A stretch of DNA of 64,000 nt from Dryocola clanedunensis_A. GTDB taxonomy: Bacteria; Pseudomonadota; Gammaproteobacteria; Enterobacterales; Enterobacteriaceae. The stretch is taken from NCBI GenBank assembly GCA_038405435.1, contig JBBYHZ010000002.1; one strand, written 5' to 3'. The notes under the pieces were generated by a model. The model had not been told where the DNA came from and made no database searches. It worked only from the letters and a program-made list of their open reading frames with translations. Shown one piece after another: positions 44,482-54,105 of this stretch; the first letter of the stretch is position 1, and the number at the start of each line of letters is the position of its first letter. The position numbers and the translations under genes were made by a program.

Positions 44482-45237
44482 TTAGCCCCCGGAAAGCGGC
44501 GTAATCAGCATACTATGCCCCTCAATTTGTAACCGTCTGAAATGCATGTTGTAGGCTTTTGCTAAATGTTGCGGAGTAAGAACGTCGTCTCGTGCGCCCT
44601 GCGCAACCATTTTACCTGCCTTTAACAGCCAGGCAGTATGGGCATGGCGCAGGGAATGGTTGAGATCGTGGCTGCTCATTATGACCGCGATGCCTGACTC
44701 GCATAGCGCCATTAGCTGACGGTCCAGCGCCGCCTGCTGCGCCACGTCCAGGCTGTTCATCGGCTCATCCAGCAGCAGCAGGCTTCCCTGCGAATTAACG
44801 TCTGGATGAATCTGGAGGATCACTGCCGCCAGGCGCACCCTTTGCCACTCTCCTCCGGAAAGCTGATTCACCGGCCGGTTGAGCTTGTCCGTAAGCCAGA
44901 AGGCCTCCACCAGCCGCAGCATGACGCTTTCCGCCTGCTTTGCCGCCTGATGCAGCTGCAGATAGTGCCAGACCGGCATGGCAAAGGGAGGGAGCTGCTG
45001 TTGCGTGAGATACGCGCGGCTGCGGGAAAGTTCTAAAGGAGACCACTCCGCCAGCGGCTGCTCCTTGAAAACAATCTCCCCTTCCCCTGAGGACAGCCCC
45101 GCTAAACGAGTAATGAGGGTGCTTTTACCCGCGCCGTTAGGCCCGACAAGGTGAACCAGTTCGCCGGGCTTTACCGAGGCAGTGATGGGGCCAAGCCTTC
45201 CGGCAACCCCGACATCCGTTAACTGCAAAAGCGGCAT
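44482..45237 (-). CDS. btuD: Vitamin B12 ABC transporter ATPase BtuD
   Basis: A 251-residue ABC ATPase with Walker A GPNGAGKSTLI, signature LSGGEWQRVRLAAVIL, Walker B LLLLDEPMNSLD and H-loop SSHDLNHSLRHA. It powers BtuC in moving cobalamin across the inner membrane. It starts four bases after the btuE stop. Its partner btuC is 2.5 kb away, beyond two genes of opposite orientation. Confidence 0.94.
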   Translation of the reverse strand: MPLLQLTDVGVAGRLGPITASVKPGELVHLVGPNGAGKSTLITRLAGLSSGEGEIVFKEQPLAEWSPLELSRSRAYLTQQQLPPFAMPVWHYLQLHQAAKQAESVMLRLVEAFWLTDKLNRPVNQLSGGEWQRVRLAAVILQIHPDVNSQGSLLLLDEPMNSLDVAQQAALDRQLMALCESGIAVIMSSHDLNHSLRHAHTAWLLKAGKMVAQGARDDVLTPQHLAKAYNMHFRRLQIEGHSMLITPLSGG

Positions 45238-45240
45238 AGT

Positions 45241-45789
45241 TTATTTCGCTAGCGCCATTTTGATGGCTTCCATGACGATAGGATCTTCCGGCGTCATATC
45301 CGGCGAGAAACGCTGCACGACCTGTCCGTCGCGACCGACCAGGAACTTTTCAAAGTTCCAAAGAATATCGTCCGGGTAGAGTGGCGCACGGCCTTTGCTG
45401 CTCAGGCGTTCGTAAAAACCGCTCTCTTCAGGTGCGACAGCTGTCGGTGCCGCTTCGATCAGCTTCTGATACAGCGGGTGGCGGTTTTCACCGTTTACTT
45501 CCAGCTTGCTGAACATAGGGAATGTTACGCCGTAGGTCGTGCTGCAGAAGGTTTTAATCTCTTCATCACTGCCGGGCTCCTGGCCCAGAAACTGGTTGCA
45601 CGGGAATCCGAGTACGGTAAACCCTCTGTCTGCCCAGGCCTTATGAATATTTTCCAGCTGCTCGTACTGCGCGGTCAGGCCGCACTTTGAAGCGACGTTG
45701 ACCAGCAGCAGCACATTTCCCTTCCAGCGCTCAAGCGTCGTCGTTTCACCATCAATGGTTTTGATCTCGGTGTTCAGAATATCCTGCAT
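45241..45789 (-). CDS. btuE: Glutathione/thioredoxin peroxidase BtuE
   Basis: A 182-residue glutathione-peroxidase-family enzyme. The peroxidatic Cys is in NVASKCGLTAQYEQL, with the conserved Gln region FPCNQFLGQEPG and the Trp in WNFEKFLVGRDG. Not required for B12 transport despite its name. First gene of a btuE-btuD unit here. Confidence 0.94.
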   Translation of the reverse strand: MQDILNTEIKTIDGETTTLERWKGNVLLLVNVASKCGLTAQYEQLENIHKAWADRGFTVLGFPCNQFLGQEPGSDEEIKTFCSTTYGVTFPMFSKLEVNGENRHPLYQKLIEAAPTAVAPEESGFYERLSSKGRAPLYPDDILWNFEKFLVGRDGQVVQRFSPDMTPEDPIVMEAIKMALAK

Positions 45790-45963
45790 AGCATCCCCTT
45801 AATGTTTCGCGCGGTGAGGTGGAACCCGGTAACAGACCGGTAGCCTGCTAAGCTACCATCCGGCCTTTAATAATAGCTATAGCGGCAAAGGTTTTTTGGT
45901 TTTTTTACCCTCGCCGGGGCTAAAATAGTGAATAACTTCAATCATCAAAGACAGGAAAAGTCC

Positions 45964-46656
45964 ATGAGCACCTTTTCACCTTCCATCGATCCGTCCCTTA
46001 GCCGCATTGCGCCTGGTTTCAGGGCATTGAGCATCCTCGTTGAAGCCGCTCCGCTTCTTCACCCGGAAGTGGCAGAGGCCGCTTTAAAACAGGCGTGTAA
46101 AGACGTCGTTGAAAATGATGTTCCCTGGGCGGCAGCCCACCTGGACGCCTGGCACGAGGTGTTCAAAGCCTTTGGCGCTAAGCCGAAGCGCACGCCAAAC
46201 TCTGCCGATGCGCTGCGCAAACGCGTCCTGAAAGACGGCGACCTGCCCGCCATAGATCCCGTGGTCGACCTTTATAACGCCATCAGCATTCGTTACGCCC
46301 TGCCCGTTGGCGGTGAAAATAGTGAGGCCTACGTGGGCAACCCGCGCCTTACTTTTGCGGAAGGTAACGAAGCGTTTGATATCATGAAGGAAGGCGAACC
46401 TACCGTTGAGTCTCCGGATGCCGGTGAAGTTATCTGGCGGGATGATAAAGGCGTAACCTGCCGCCGCTGGAACTGGCGCCAGGGTATCAGAACCCGCCTG
46501 GACTCTAAGGCGCGGCATATGTGGTTTATTCTTGAAAGCCTGCCGGCTATGCCACAGGAAGCCCTGCAGCAGGCGGGGGAAGAATTTATTGCCGGTCTGC
46601 ACAGCATGATGCCAGGGGCTATTATCACAACGCAGTATCTCAGCGCCGAAGGGTAA
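45964..46656 (+). CDS. B3/4 (PheT-editing-like) domain protein
   Basis: A 230-residue protein with the B3/B4 domain found in the editing region of phenylalanyl-tRNA synthetase beta subunit. Recognisable features are NAISIRYALPVGGE near residue 110 and DAGEVIWRDDKGVTCRRWNWRQG, as in stand-alone B3/4 proteins. It may hydrolyse misacylated tRNA, but this is inferred from the domain. The ATG at 45964 follows AGGAAA. It lies opposite to btuED and starts the two-gene insertion between btuE and btuC. Confidence 0.8.
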   Translation: MSTFSPSIDPSLSRIAPGFRALSILVEAAPLLHPEVAEAALKQACKDVVENDVPWAAAHLDAWHEVFKAFGAKPKRTPNSADALRKRVLKDGDLPAIDPVVDLYNAISIRYALPVGGENSEAYVGNPRLTFAEGNEAFDIMKEGEPTVESPDAGEVIWRDDKGVTCRRWNWRQGIRTRLDSKARHMWFILESLPAMPQEALQQAGEEFIAGLHSMMPGAIITTQYLSAEG

Positions 46657-46663
46657 ACGCTCA

Positions 46664-46683
46664 GGCCGCCTGTTCAGGCGGCC
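46664..46683. terminator. Inverted repeat after the B3/4 gene
   Basis: GGCCGCCTG-tt-CAGGCGGCC, a 9-bp perfect stem 7 bases after the stop codon. No clear T-run follows, so termination strength is uncertain. Confidence 0.55.
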
Positions 46684-46878
46684 GCTAATTAATCACCATT
46701 ATCTATATATTTCACCAAATCCAATCACCGCCTCAATGCTTATATTTCCGATGCGCAGCATTTCATGCGCCTTATAAATAAATATATAGACACGCTTATA
46801 CCCATCCATTATCAATATAAACGCTACTGAATAAGCAGGACCGAGGTTATTTATCACTGTAGAAAATAAGGATATATC

Positions 46879-47748
46879 ATGAATTGTAGACCGCTTATGG
46901 GCCTTTTATTATTAAGCTCCGCCGCCGTGGTTCACGCCAGCCCGATGATAGTCGCCCACCGCGGCGGCACGGGAGATGCGCCAGAGAACACGCTTACCGC
47001 AATAGGTAAGGCGCTGGATAACAAAGCTGATGCCGTATGGATCACCGTGCAACTCTCGAAGGACGGCGTCCCTGTCCTCTACCGCCCGGCAGATTTAAAA
47101 GCGCTGACCAACGCAACCGGCCCGGTATCATCCTATACGGCCGCACAGCTGAATAAACTTGATGCTGGTTATTCCTTTGGTAAACCAGACTTCCTTTACC
47201 GCAACAAGGGTAACGGCATTCCAGCGCTGGAAAGCGTTCTGAAAAAATGGACGGATACTTTTTTCTTTCTTGATATAAAATCCCCGGACGCCGCGCCGGA
47301 TAAAATGGCCGCAGCGCTTGAGGCGGTATTAAAGAAAACCCACAGCATCGGCCGCACCCGCGTCTATTCCACGGATGAAAAATATCTTAATGCCCTGCCC
47401 GCTGATATCGCCCGCTTCGCCAGCAGGGATGCTACCCGCACGGCGCTTGCCAATATTACGATGAACCACCAGTGCAGCATTCCCGCGAGTGAAAAGAGCG
47501 ACCGCTGGTATGGCCTTGAGCTGAAACGCGAGGTCGACGTCGTGGAGAAATTCACCCTCGGCGAGGGCCATTCCAGAGCCATTCTGAGCTGGGATAAAGA
47601 AGCCATGGACTGTTTCAGGGCCGCAGGCGGCGCGCACATCATCCTGTTCGGCGTCAACACGCCGGAAGATTTCCAGAAGGCGTCAGAGCTGGGGGCCGAT
47701 GGCGTGCTGGTTGACTCCCCGGCGGCGTTTAAAAACAGGCAGCGCTGA
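46879..47748 (+). CDS. Secreted glycerophosphodiesterase-like protein lacking metal ligands
   Basis: A 289-residue protein with a signal peptide (residues 1-~20, ...VVHA). It has the GDPD fold start VAHRGGTGDAPENTLTAI (His27, Arg28). The usual metal and catalytic residues are absent: the E-x-D pair is Trp54 and Thr56, and the His-Asp pair is Tyr68-Arg69 in VPVLYRPADL. The LDIKSP segment stands where active enzymes have an E-x-K motif. It is therefore probably a pseudoenzyme or has changed chemistry. It sits on the plus strand between btuE and btuC. Confidence 0.8.
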   Translation: MNCRPLMGLLLLSSAAVVHASPMIVAHRGGTGDAPENTLTAIGKALDNKADAVWITVQLSKDGVPVLYRPADLKALTNATGPVSSYTAAQLNKLDAGYSFGKPDFLYRNKGNGIPALESVLKKWTDTFFFLDIKSPDAAPDKMAAALEAVLKKTHSIGRTRVYSTDEKYLNALPADIARFASRDATRTALANITMNHQCSIPASEKSDRWYGLELKREVDVVEKFTLGEGHSRAILSWDKEAMDCFRAAGGAHIILFGVNTPEDFQKASELGADGVLVDSPAAFKNRQR

Positions 47749-47784
47749 TTTTATCCTGCCATCTGCCCCCCGGCGGATGGCAGT

Positions 47785-48765
47785 TTAACGGCCGGACTTC
47801 AGCAACAAACCAATGAACACCGGGGCACCGAGAGTAGCCGTCACCACCCCAATCGGCAGCTCGGCGGACGTCAGGGCCAGACGGGCAATAACGTCTGCCC
47901 CCAGCAACGCCGTAGCCCCCGCCAGGGCGCTGGCGGGCAACAGAACCCGGTGATCGGTCAGCCCCTTCAGGCGCAGCATATGCGGGATCACCAGGCCAAT
48001 AAATCCAATAGCGCCCGCAAGCGCCACGCTTACCCCAACCAGCCAGCCGGTGGCAATCACCAGAATATTGCGCCACATCCAGACGGACAGGCCGAGCTGA
48101 CGGGCCGACGTCTCCCCCAGGGCCATCAGGTTTAGCGGCGCGTAGCTGCGGCACAGCCAGGCCATAACCGGCAGCAGCGTGACCATCAGCCACCACTGGC
48201 TCCAGTCCACGCCGCCAAAGCCGCCCATCATCCAGTACATCAGCTGGCGCAGGTCCAGACTGCTGCTGAAGTAAACGGCCCACGTCATCAGCGCGCTGCA
48301 GATAATCCCCAGCGCCACGCCCGCCAGCAGTAAACGGCTGGTAGACAGGTGACGACGGGAAAAACGCAGCAGAATGAGCGTAATCAGCAAAGCACCAGCG
48401 ATGGCGCACAGGCCCAGAACCCACGTCGGCAGCATGCCCTGCCCAAGCAGCACGCCGGCAATTAGCGCTACGCCAGCGCCGTTAGAGACGCCGAGCAGTC
48501 CCGGTTCCGCAAGGGGGTTTTCAAACAGCGCCTGCATAATAGTGCCGGAAATCGCCAGCGCTGCCCCCACCAGCAGCACGGCGAGGGTGCGCGGTAAACG
48601 TATTTGCCAGACAAAGATTTGCGCGTCATCATTCAGCCAGCGCTGCGGTGCGAACCACTGGTCCCCCGCGCACAGGCTTAGTACGCTCATGGCGATCAGC
48701 GTCACCAGCAAAGTAATAAGCCAGAAGCGTTCAAGGCGTCGCTGGCGGGTGACAAAAGTGAGCAT
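47785..48765 (-). CDS. btuC: Vitamin B12 ABC transporter permease BtuC
   Basis: A 326-residue FecCD-family permease with ten transmembrane helices, matching E. coli BtuC in length. Motifs include RLPRTLAVLLVGAALAISGTIMQ, NPLAEPGLLGVSNGAGVA and AGAIGFIGLVIPHMLRL. It lies downstream of ihfA but is separated from btuED by two opposite-strand genes. Confidence 0.94.
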   Translation of the reverse strand: MLTFVTRQRRLERFWLITLLVTLIAMSVLSLCAGDQWFAPQRWLNDDAQIFVWQIRLPRTLAVLLVGAALAISGTIMQALFENPLAEPGLLGVSNGAGVALIAGVLLGQGMLPTWVLGLCAIAGALLITLILLRFSRRHLSTSRLLLAGVALGIICSALMTWAVYFSSSLDLRQLMYWMMGGFGGVDWSQWWLMVTLLPVMAWLCRSYAPLNLMALGETSARQLGLSVWMWRNILVIATGWLVGVSVALAGAIGFIGLVIPHMLRLKGLTDHRVLLPASALAGATALLGADVIARLALTSAELPIGVVTATLGAPVFIGLLLKSGR

Positions 48766-48840
48766 CAGGCTGGCGGATCCATAAGGTGGCGGTCAGGCCG
48801 TTGATTTTACGGGCTGAATGTTGGAAAGAACAAGCAAAGA

Positions 48841-48865
48841 AAAAGGCCGCATCAGCGGCCTTTTT
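48841..48865 (-). terminator. Intrinsic terminator of ihfA
   Basis: AAAGGCCGC-atca-GCGGCCTTT with T-runs on both strands, 13 bases past the ihfA stop. Confidence 0.85.
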
Positions 48866-48877
48866 GGTTAACTCAGG

Positions 48878-49177
48878 TTACTCGTCTTTTGGCGACGCGT
48901 TTTCAACCCGACTCTTCAACTTCTGACCAGGTCGGAACGTCACCACACGGCGGGCCGTGATAGGAATGTCTTCACCGGTCTTCGGGTTACGCCCGGGACG
49001 TTGGTTTTTATCGCGTAAGTCAAAATTGCCAAAACCTGATAGTTTAACCTGCTCGCCGTTTTCCAGAGCGCGACGGATCTCTTCAAAAAACAGCTCTACC
49101 AGCTCTTTAGCGTCTCGTTTGCTAAGCCCAAGCTTATCAAACAGATATTCTGACATTTCAGCTTTTGTAAGCGCCAT
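48878..49177 (-). CDS. ihfA: Integration host factor subunit alpha
   Basis: A 99-residue DNA-bending protein of the HU/IHF family. It begins [20 protein letters not shown] and contains [21 protein letters not shown], the beta-arm with the intercalating proline. It dimerises with IhfB. Its start is four bases after the pheT stop, so it belongs to the pheMST-ihfA operon. Confidence 0.97.
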
Positions 49178-49181
49178 ACGT

Positions 49182-51569
49182 TCAATCCCTCAATGATGCC
49201 TGGAATCGCTCTTTTAATGCCTCTACGCATTTTGCAACGGTAGCGGCAATCTCCTCTTCTTCGAGTGTACGGCCGGTATCCTGAAGGATAAGGCTGATGG
49301 CCAGGCTCTTATAACCTTCGGCTACGCCCTTGCCACGGTACACATCAAACAAGTTTACGCCAACTACCTGATTTGCGCCAACTTTCTTACACTCGACCAA
49401 AATATCTGCTGCGGGAACGTTTTCAGCCACCACCACAGCGATGTCGCGGCGGTTTGCCGGGAAGCGAGAAATTTCCTGCGCATCAGGCACCACGCGGTCT
49501 GCGACCTTGTTCCACAGCAGTTCAAAGACCAGCGTACGGCCGTTGAGGGAAAGCTTACGTTCCAGCTCCGGATGGACAACGCCAATGAAACCAACGTATT
49601 CGCCCAATAAATAAATGGCAGCGCTTTGGCCTGGATGCAGGGCCGGGTTGCTCGCCACCCTGAATTCGATATCAGAAAGCTTGCCCGTCAGATCAAGAAT
49701 AGACTCAAGATCGCCCTTCAAATCATAGAAGTCGACGGTATTGCGCGCCAGATCCCAGTGTTCTTCATAGCGGTTGCCGCAGATGGCCCCTGCCAGCATA
49801 AGATCCTGGCGGATGCCAAGGTCTGCCTGCGTATCAGGAACAAAGCGCAGGCCCGATTCGAAGATACGCGCACGGCTCTGCTGGCGGTTCTGGTTGTAAA
49901 CAACCGTATTGAGCAAGCCGGTCAGCAGAGAAAGACGCATCGCCGACATCTCGCTGGAGATTGGGCTTGGCAGGATCAGGTTCTCTTCACCCGGGTGCAG
50001 CAGCTGCTGAATTTTTGGATCCACGAAGCTATAGGTGATCACTTCCTGATAGCCTTTGTCCACCAGCATGGTTTTCACGCGCTTCAGGGAGAGATCCGCT
50101 TCACGGTGGCTGCCCATAATCAGACCAGCCTGCACCGGCTCGTCCGGGATATTGTTATAACCATAGACGCGGGCCACTTCTTCCACCAGATCTTCTTCAA
50201 TCTGCATGTCGAAACGCCAGCTTGGCGCCACGGCGGTCCATTGATCCTGGCCCTCGGTCACTTCACAGCCCAGACGGCGCAGAATGTCGCTTACCTGCGC
50301 GTCATCGATGTGATGGCCAATCAGGCGATCCAGTTTGCTGCGGCGCAGCGTAATAGTGGCGGCTTTTGGCAGATGCGCTTCGCTGGTTACGTCGATAACC
50401 GGGCCTGCTTCGCCGCCGCACAGATCGATCAGCAGACGGGTTGCACGCTCCATCGCTTTATATTGCAGCGCAGAATCCACGCCGCGTTCGTAGCGGTGAG
50501 AGGCATCGGTGTGCAGACCGTGGCGGCGCGCCCGGCCGGTGATGGACAGCGGGCTAAAGAACGCGCATTCCAGCAGGACGTTCTGGGTTTCATCATTCAC
50601 GCCGGAGTGCTCGCCGCCGAAGATGCCGCCCATGGCCAGCGCTTTGTTATGGTCTGCAATAACCAGCGTATCCGCTTTTAGTTTTGCTTCGTTGCCATCA
50701 AGCAGGGTCAGGGTTTCCCCCTCTTCCGCCATGCGAACCACGATACCGCCGTCAATGCGATCCAGGTCAAAAGCGTGCATTGGCTGACCAAGCTCCAGCA
50801 GGACGTAGTTGGTCACGTCAACCACTGCGTCGATGGAGCGAATGCCGCAGCGGCGCAGCTTTTCTTTCATCCATAGAGGTGTAGGTGCTTTAACGTTGAT
50901 GCCTTTAACTACGCGGCCCAGATAGCGCGGACACGCTTCAGGTGCATCGATTTTAATCGCGATAGTATCGCTGATGGTCGCAGCCACCGGAGCCATCTCC
51001 GGCTCTACCAGCGGCAGCTTGTTCAGCACGGCAACGTCACGCGCAACGCCGATGATACCCAGGCAGTCCGCACGGTTTGGCGTAACGCTGATTTCAATAG
51101 TGTTGTCGTCAAGCTTCAGGAATTCGCGGATGTCGGTTCCGACTGGCGCATCTGCTGGCAGCTCAATAATGCCGTTATGGTCGTCAGAAATACCCAGCTC
51201 GGAGAAAGAGCACAGCATGCCTTCAGACGGTTCACCGCGAAGCTTGGCCGCTTTGATTTTAAAATCGCCCGGCAGCACAGCGCCGACGGTAGCAACCGCA
51301 ACCTTCAGCCCCTGACGGCAGTTTGGCGCGCCGCAGACGATGTCCAGCAGGCGGTCGCCGCCTACGTTAACTTTTGTGACGCGCAGTTTGTCCGCGTTAG
51401 GATGCTGACCGCATTCAACGACTTCACCCACAACCACGCCGTGGAACGCGCCAGCAACGGCGTCAACGCCGTCAACTTCCAGGCCTGCCATGGTGATTTG
51501 ATCGGAAAGCGCTTCGCTGCTGTTGGCTGGGTTTACCCATTCGCGTAACCAGAGTTCACTGAATTTCAT
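49182..51569 (-). CDS. pheT: Phenylalanyl-tRNA synthetase beta subunit PheT
   Basis: A 795-residue beta subunit, as in E. coli. It has the tRNA-binding OB domain near the N terminus (residues ~40-150, [21 protein letters not shown]), the B3/B4 editing domain (~210-400), the B5 domain (~400-480) and the C-terminal anticodon-binding FDX-ACB domain. With PheS it forms the alpha2-beta2 enzyme. Part of pheM-pheS-pheT-ihfA. Confidence 0.97.
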
Positions 51570-51583
51570 TGGCTATCCCGCCC

Positions 51584-52567
51584 TTATTTAAACTGTTTGA
51601 GGAAACGTAAGTCATTTTCGAAGAAGGCACGCAGGTCGGTCACGCCATAGCGCAGCATGGTCAGACGCTCCATCCCCATCCCAAAGGCGAAGCCGGAGTA
51701 AACTTCCGGATCGATACCCACGTTACGCAGAACGTTCGGGTGCACCATGCCGCAGCCTAACACTTCAAGCCATTTGCCGTTTTTGCCCATTACGTCGACT
51801 TCCGCGGACGGTTCAGTGAACGGGAAATAGGAAGGGCGGAAGCGGATCTGCAGATCGTCTTCGAAGAAGTTATTCAGGAAGTCGTGCAGCGTCCCCTTCA
51901 GGTTGGTGAAGCTGATGTTTTTATCAACGATCAGCCCTTCCATCTGATGGAACATCGGGGTGTGGGTCTGGTCGTAATCGTTACGGTAGACGCGGCCCGG
52001 CGCGATAATGCGGATCGGCGGCTGCTTATCCTTCATGGTGCGGATCTGCACGCCGGAGGTCTGAGTGCGCAGCAGACGCTTAGCGTCGAACCAGAAGGTG
52101 TCATGGTCCGCACGCGCCGGGTGGTGACCCGGAATATTCAGCGCGTCGAAGTTATGATAGTCATCTTCGATCTCAGGACCGGTAGCCACGTTAAAGCCAA
52201 GCTCGCCAAAGAACGTCTCGATTCTGTCGATAGTACGGGTGACAGGATGTAAGCCGCCGTTCTCAATGCGGCGGCCCGGCAGGGAGACATCAATGGTCTC
52301 CTGAGCCAGACGGGCATTCAGCGCAGCACTTTCAAGTGCCGCTTTACGGGCGTTTAACGCTTCCTGCACCTGCTCTTTCGCTTCGTTGATAACAGCCCCT
52401 GCCGCCGGACGCTCTTCTGCCGGCAGCTCACGCAGGGTGGTCATCTGAAGGGTCAGGTGCCCTTTCTTCCCTAAATATTCGACGCGTACGGTGTCTAACG
52501 CGGCAACATCCTGGGCCTCGTTTATGGCGGCCGTTGCACTGGCAACCAGCTCTGCGAGATGTGGCAT
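51584..52567 (-). CDS. pheS: Phenylalanyl-tRNA synthetase alpha subunit PheS
   Basis: A 327-residue class II synthetase alpha subunit, the same length as E. coli. The N-terminal coiled coil (residues ~1-85) is followed by the catalytic domain with HPVTRTIDRIE, TGPEIEDDYHNFDALNIPGHHPAR, RVYRNDYDQTHTPMFHQME and GFAFGMGMERLTMLRYG. I chose the ATG at 52567 (MPHLAELV) by family match. Confidence 0.97.
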   Translation of the reverse strand: MPHLAELVASATAAINEAQDVAALDTVRVEYLGKKGHLTLQMTTLRELPAEERPAAGAVINEAKEQVQEALNARKAALESAALNARLAQETIDVSLPGRRIENGGLHPVTRTIDRIETFFGELGFNVATGPEIEDDYHNFDALNIPGHHPARADHDTFWFDAKRLLRTQTSGVQIRTMKDKQPPIRIIAPGRVYRNDYDQTHTPMFHQMEGLIVDKNISFTNLKGTLHDFLNNFFEDDLQIRFRPSYFPFTEPSAEVDVMGKNGKWLEVLGCGMVHPNVLRNVGIDPEVYSGFAFGMGMERLTMLRYGVTDLRAFFENDLRFLKQFK

Positions 52568-52626
52568 GGTATTCCTCTTGTGCCGGTAACTTACCGGAGT
52601 AGTTTGTCTCTGTGAATTCGACATGC

Positions 52627-52655
52627 AAAAAAAAAGCCTCCACAAAGGAGGCTTT
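52627..52655 (-). terminator. pheST attenuator terminator
   Basis: AAGCCTCC-acaaa-GGAGGCTT followed on the minus strand by nine T residues, between pheM and pheS. In E. coli stalling of ribosomes on the Phe codons of pheM prevents this hairpin and lets pheST be transcribed. Confidence 0.93.
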
Positions 52656-52700
52656 CAGCGCTGTTTTTCGTTTCTTCTCTTACGCGCAAAGCCCCCTGAG

Positions 52701-52745
52701 TCAGGCGCTAAAGTAAAAAAAGAAACGGAAAATAGCAGCATTCAT
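52701..52745 (-). CDS. pheM: pheST leader peptide PheM
   Basis: A 14-residue leader peptide, MNAAIFRFFFYFSA, with five Phe codons. It differs from E. coli PheM only in the last residue as I recall it. It senses charged tRNA-Phe by attenuation with the terminator at 52627-52655. Confidence 0.95.
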   Translation of the reverse strand: MNAAIFRFFFYFSA

Positions 52746-52867
52746 GCTTGCAGTTACCTTAATTAACGATTTCGTTGGGTGTATTGAAAGGCCTCACACC
52801 TGAAATGTCAATATATTGATTTGGTTAGAAATTAAAAGAGGGAGACAGGCTCCCTCTGATAACTGGC

Positions 52868-53224
52868 TTACGCCAGAGCTGCTTTCGCTTTTTCGACCAG
52901 GGCAGAGAATGCCACTTTGTCGAATACCGCGATGTCAGCCAGGATCTTACGGTCAATTTCAACAGAGGCTTTTTTCAGGCCGTTGATGAATTTGCTGTAA
53001 GAGATACCGTTCTGACGAGCTGCAGCGTTGATACGTGCAATCCACAGCTGGCGGAACTGACGCTTACGTTGACGACGGTCACGGTAAGCATACTGACCAG
53101 CTTTGATAACAGCCTGGAAGGCAACGCGGTATACGCGAGAACGCGCACCGTAGTAGCCTTTAGCTTGTTTGAGGATTTTTTTGTGACGAGCACGTGCGAT
53201 TACACCACGTTTTACGCGAGCCAT
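52868..53224 (-). CDS. rplT: Ribosomal protein L20
   Basis: A 118-residue 50S protein, with the typical start MARVKRGVIARARHKKILK and AYRDRRQRKRQFRQLWI. In E. coli L20 represses translation of the rpmI-rplT message. Downstream of rpmI. Confidence 0.98.
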   Translation of the reverse strand: MARVKRGVIARARHKKILKQAKGYYGARSRVYRVAFQAVIKAGQYAYRDRRQRKRQFRQLWIARINAAARQNGISYSKFINGLKKASVEIDRKILADIAVFDKVAFSALVEKAKAALA

Positions 53225-53267
53225 ATTAGCTCTCCTGTTCTATATTCTGAAAAAATTAAAAAGTTGC

Positions 53268-53465
53268 TTATGCGTACGGCAGACATGCGATAACAAGACC
53301 CAGATCCCCTTTGGAGACCATGCCTTTTGGACGCAGATGACGTTTACGCTTAGTAGACTTTTTAGTCAGAATGTGACGCAGGTTAGCGTGCTTACGCTTA
53401 AAACCACCACCGGCGGTCTTTTTGAAGCGCTTAGCGGCGCCGCGTACTGTTTTAATCTTTGGCAT
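53268..53465 (-). CDS. rpmI: Ribosomal protein L35
   Basis: A 65-residue basic 50S protein, MPKIKTVRGAAKRFKKT to GLVIACLPYA, the same length as E. coli L35. The ATG at 53465 is the family start; the frame is open 15 bases upstream. Translation is controlled by L20 in E. coli. Confidence 0.98.
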   Translation of the reverse strand: MPKIKTVRGAAKRFKKTAGGGFKRKHANLRHILTKKSTKRKRHLRPKGMVSKGDLGLVIACLPYA

Positions 53466-53559
53466 TTGATTACTTTCCACTTCGCATTGTTAATTAAACG
53501 AACCAGAAGGCGAACAAATCCGGCGAGGCGAGCCCCACCGGAACTGTTACTTGTGTGCC

Positions 53560-54102
53560 TTACTGTTTCTTCTTCGGAGCGAGCACCATGATCATCTGGC
53601 GGCCTTCGATCTTCGATGGGAAGGATTCGACCACTGCCAGTTCACTCAGATCGTCACGGACGCGGTTAAGCACTTCCATACCGATCTGCTGGTGAGCCAT
53701 CTCACGACCGCGGAAACGCAGCGTGATCTTAGCTTTATCACCCTCTTCCAGAAAGCGAACCAGGCTGCGGAGTTTTACCTGGTAGTCGCCATCGTCTGTG
53801 CCAGGTCGGAATTTGATTTCCTTAACCTGAATAACTTTTTGCTTTTTCTTCTGTTCCTTAGAAGATTTGCTTTTTTCGTAGAGGAACTTGCCGTAATCCA
53901 TGATGCGGCAAACAGGCGGTTCGGCATTAGGACTGATTTCTACTAAATCAACCCCAGCCTCTTCGGCTTTTTCTAAAGCTTCATTCAGACTGACAATACC
54001 TAGCTGCTCGCCGTCTACACCTGTTAGACGAACCTCAGTGGCACGAATTTCTCTGTTAATGCGATTAGGACGCGCCGGTTGAACTCTTTTTCCGCCTTTA
54101 AT
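53560..54102 (-). CDS. infC: Translation initiation factor IF-3, ATT start
   Basis: A 180-residue IF-3. The start codon is ATT at 54102-54100, preceded by GGAGG eight bases upstream, as in E. coli where the rare codon lets IF-3 regulate its own synthesis. The protein begins (M)KGGKRVQPARPNRINREI. An ATG-only search would start too late, at MDYGKFLYEKS. The ribosome-binding site lies in the space after the thrS stop. Confidence 0.97.
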   Translation of the reverse strand: MKGGKRVQPARPNRINREIRATEVRLTGVDGEQLGIVSLNEALEKAEEAGVDLVEISPNAEPPVCRIMDYGKFLYEKSKSSKEQKKKQKVIQVKEIKFRPGTDDGDYQVKLRSLVRFLEEGDKAKITLRFRGREMAHQQIGMEVLNRVRDDLSELAVVESFPSKIEGRQMIMVLAPKKKQ

Positions 54103-54105
54103 ACT

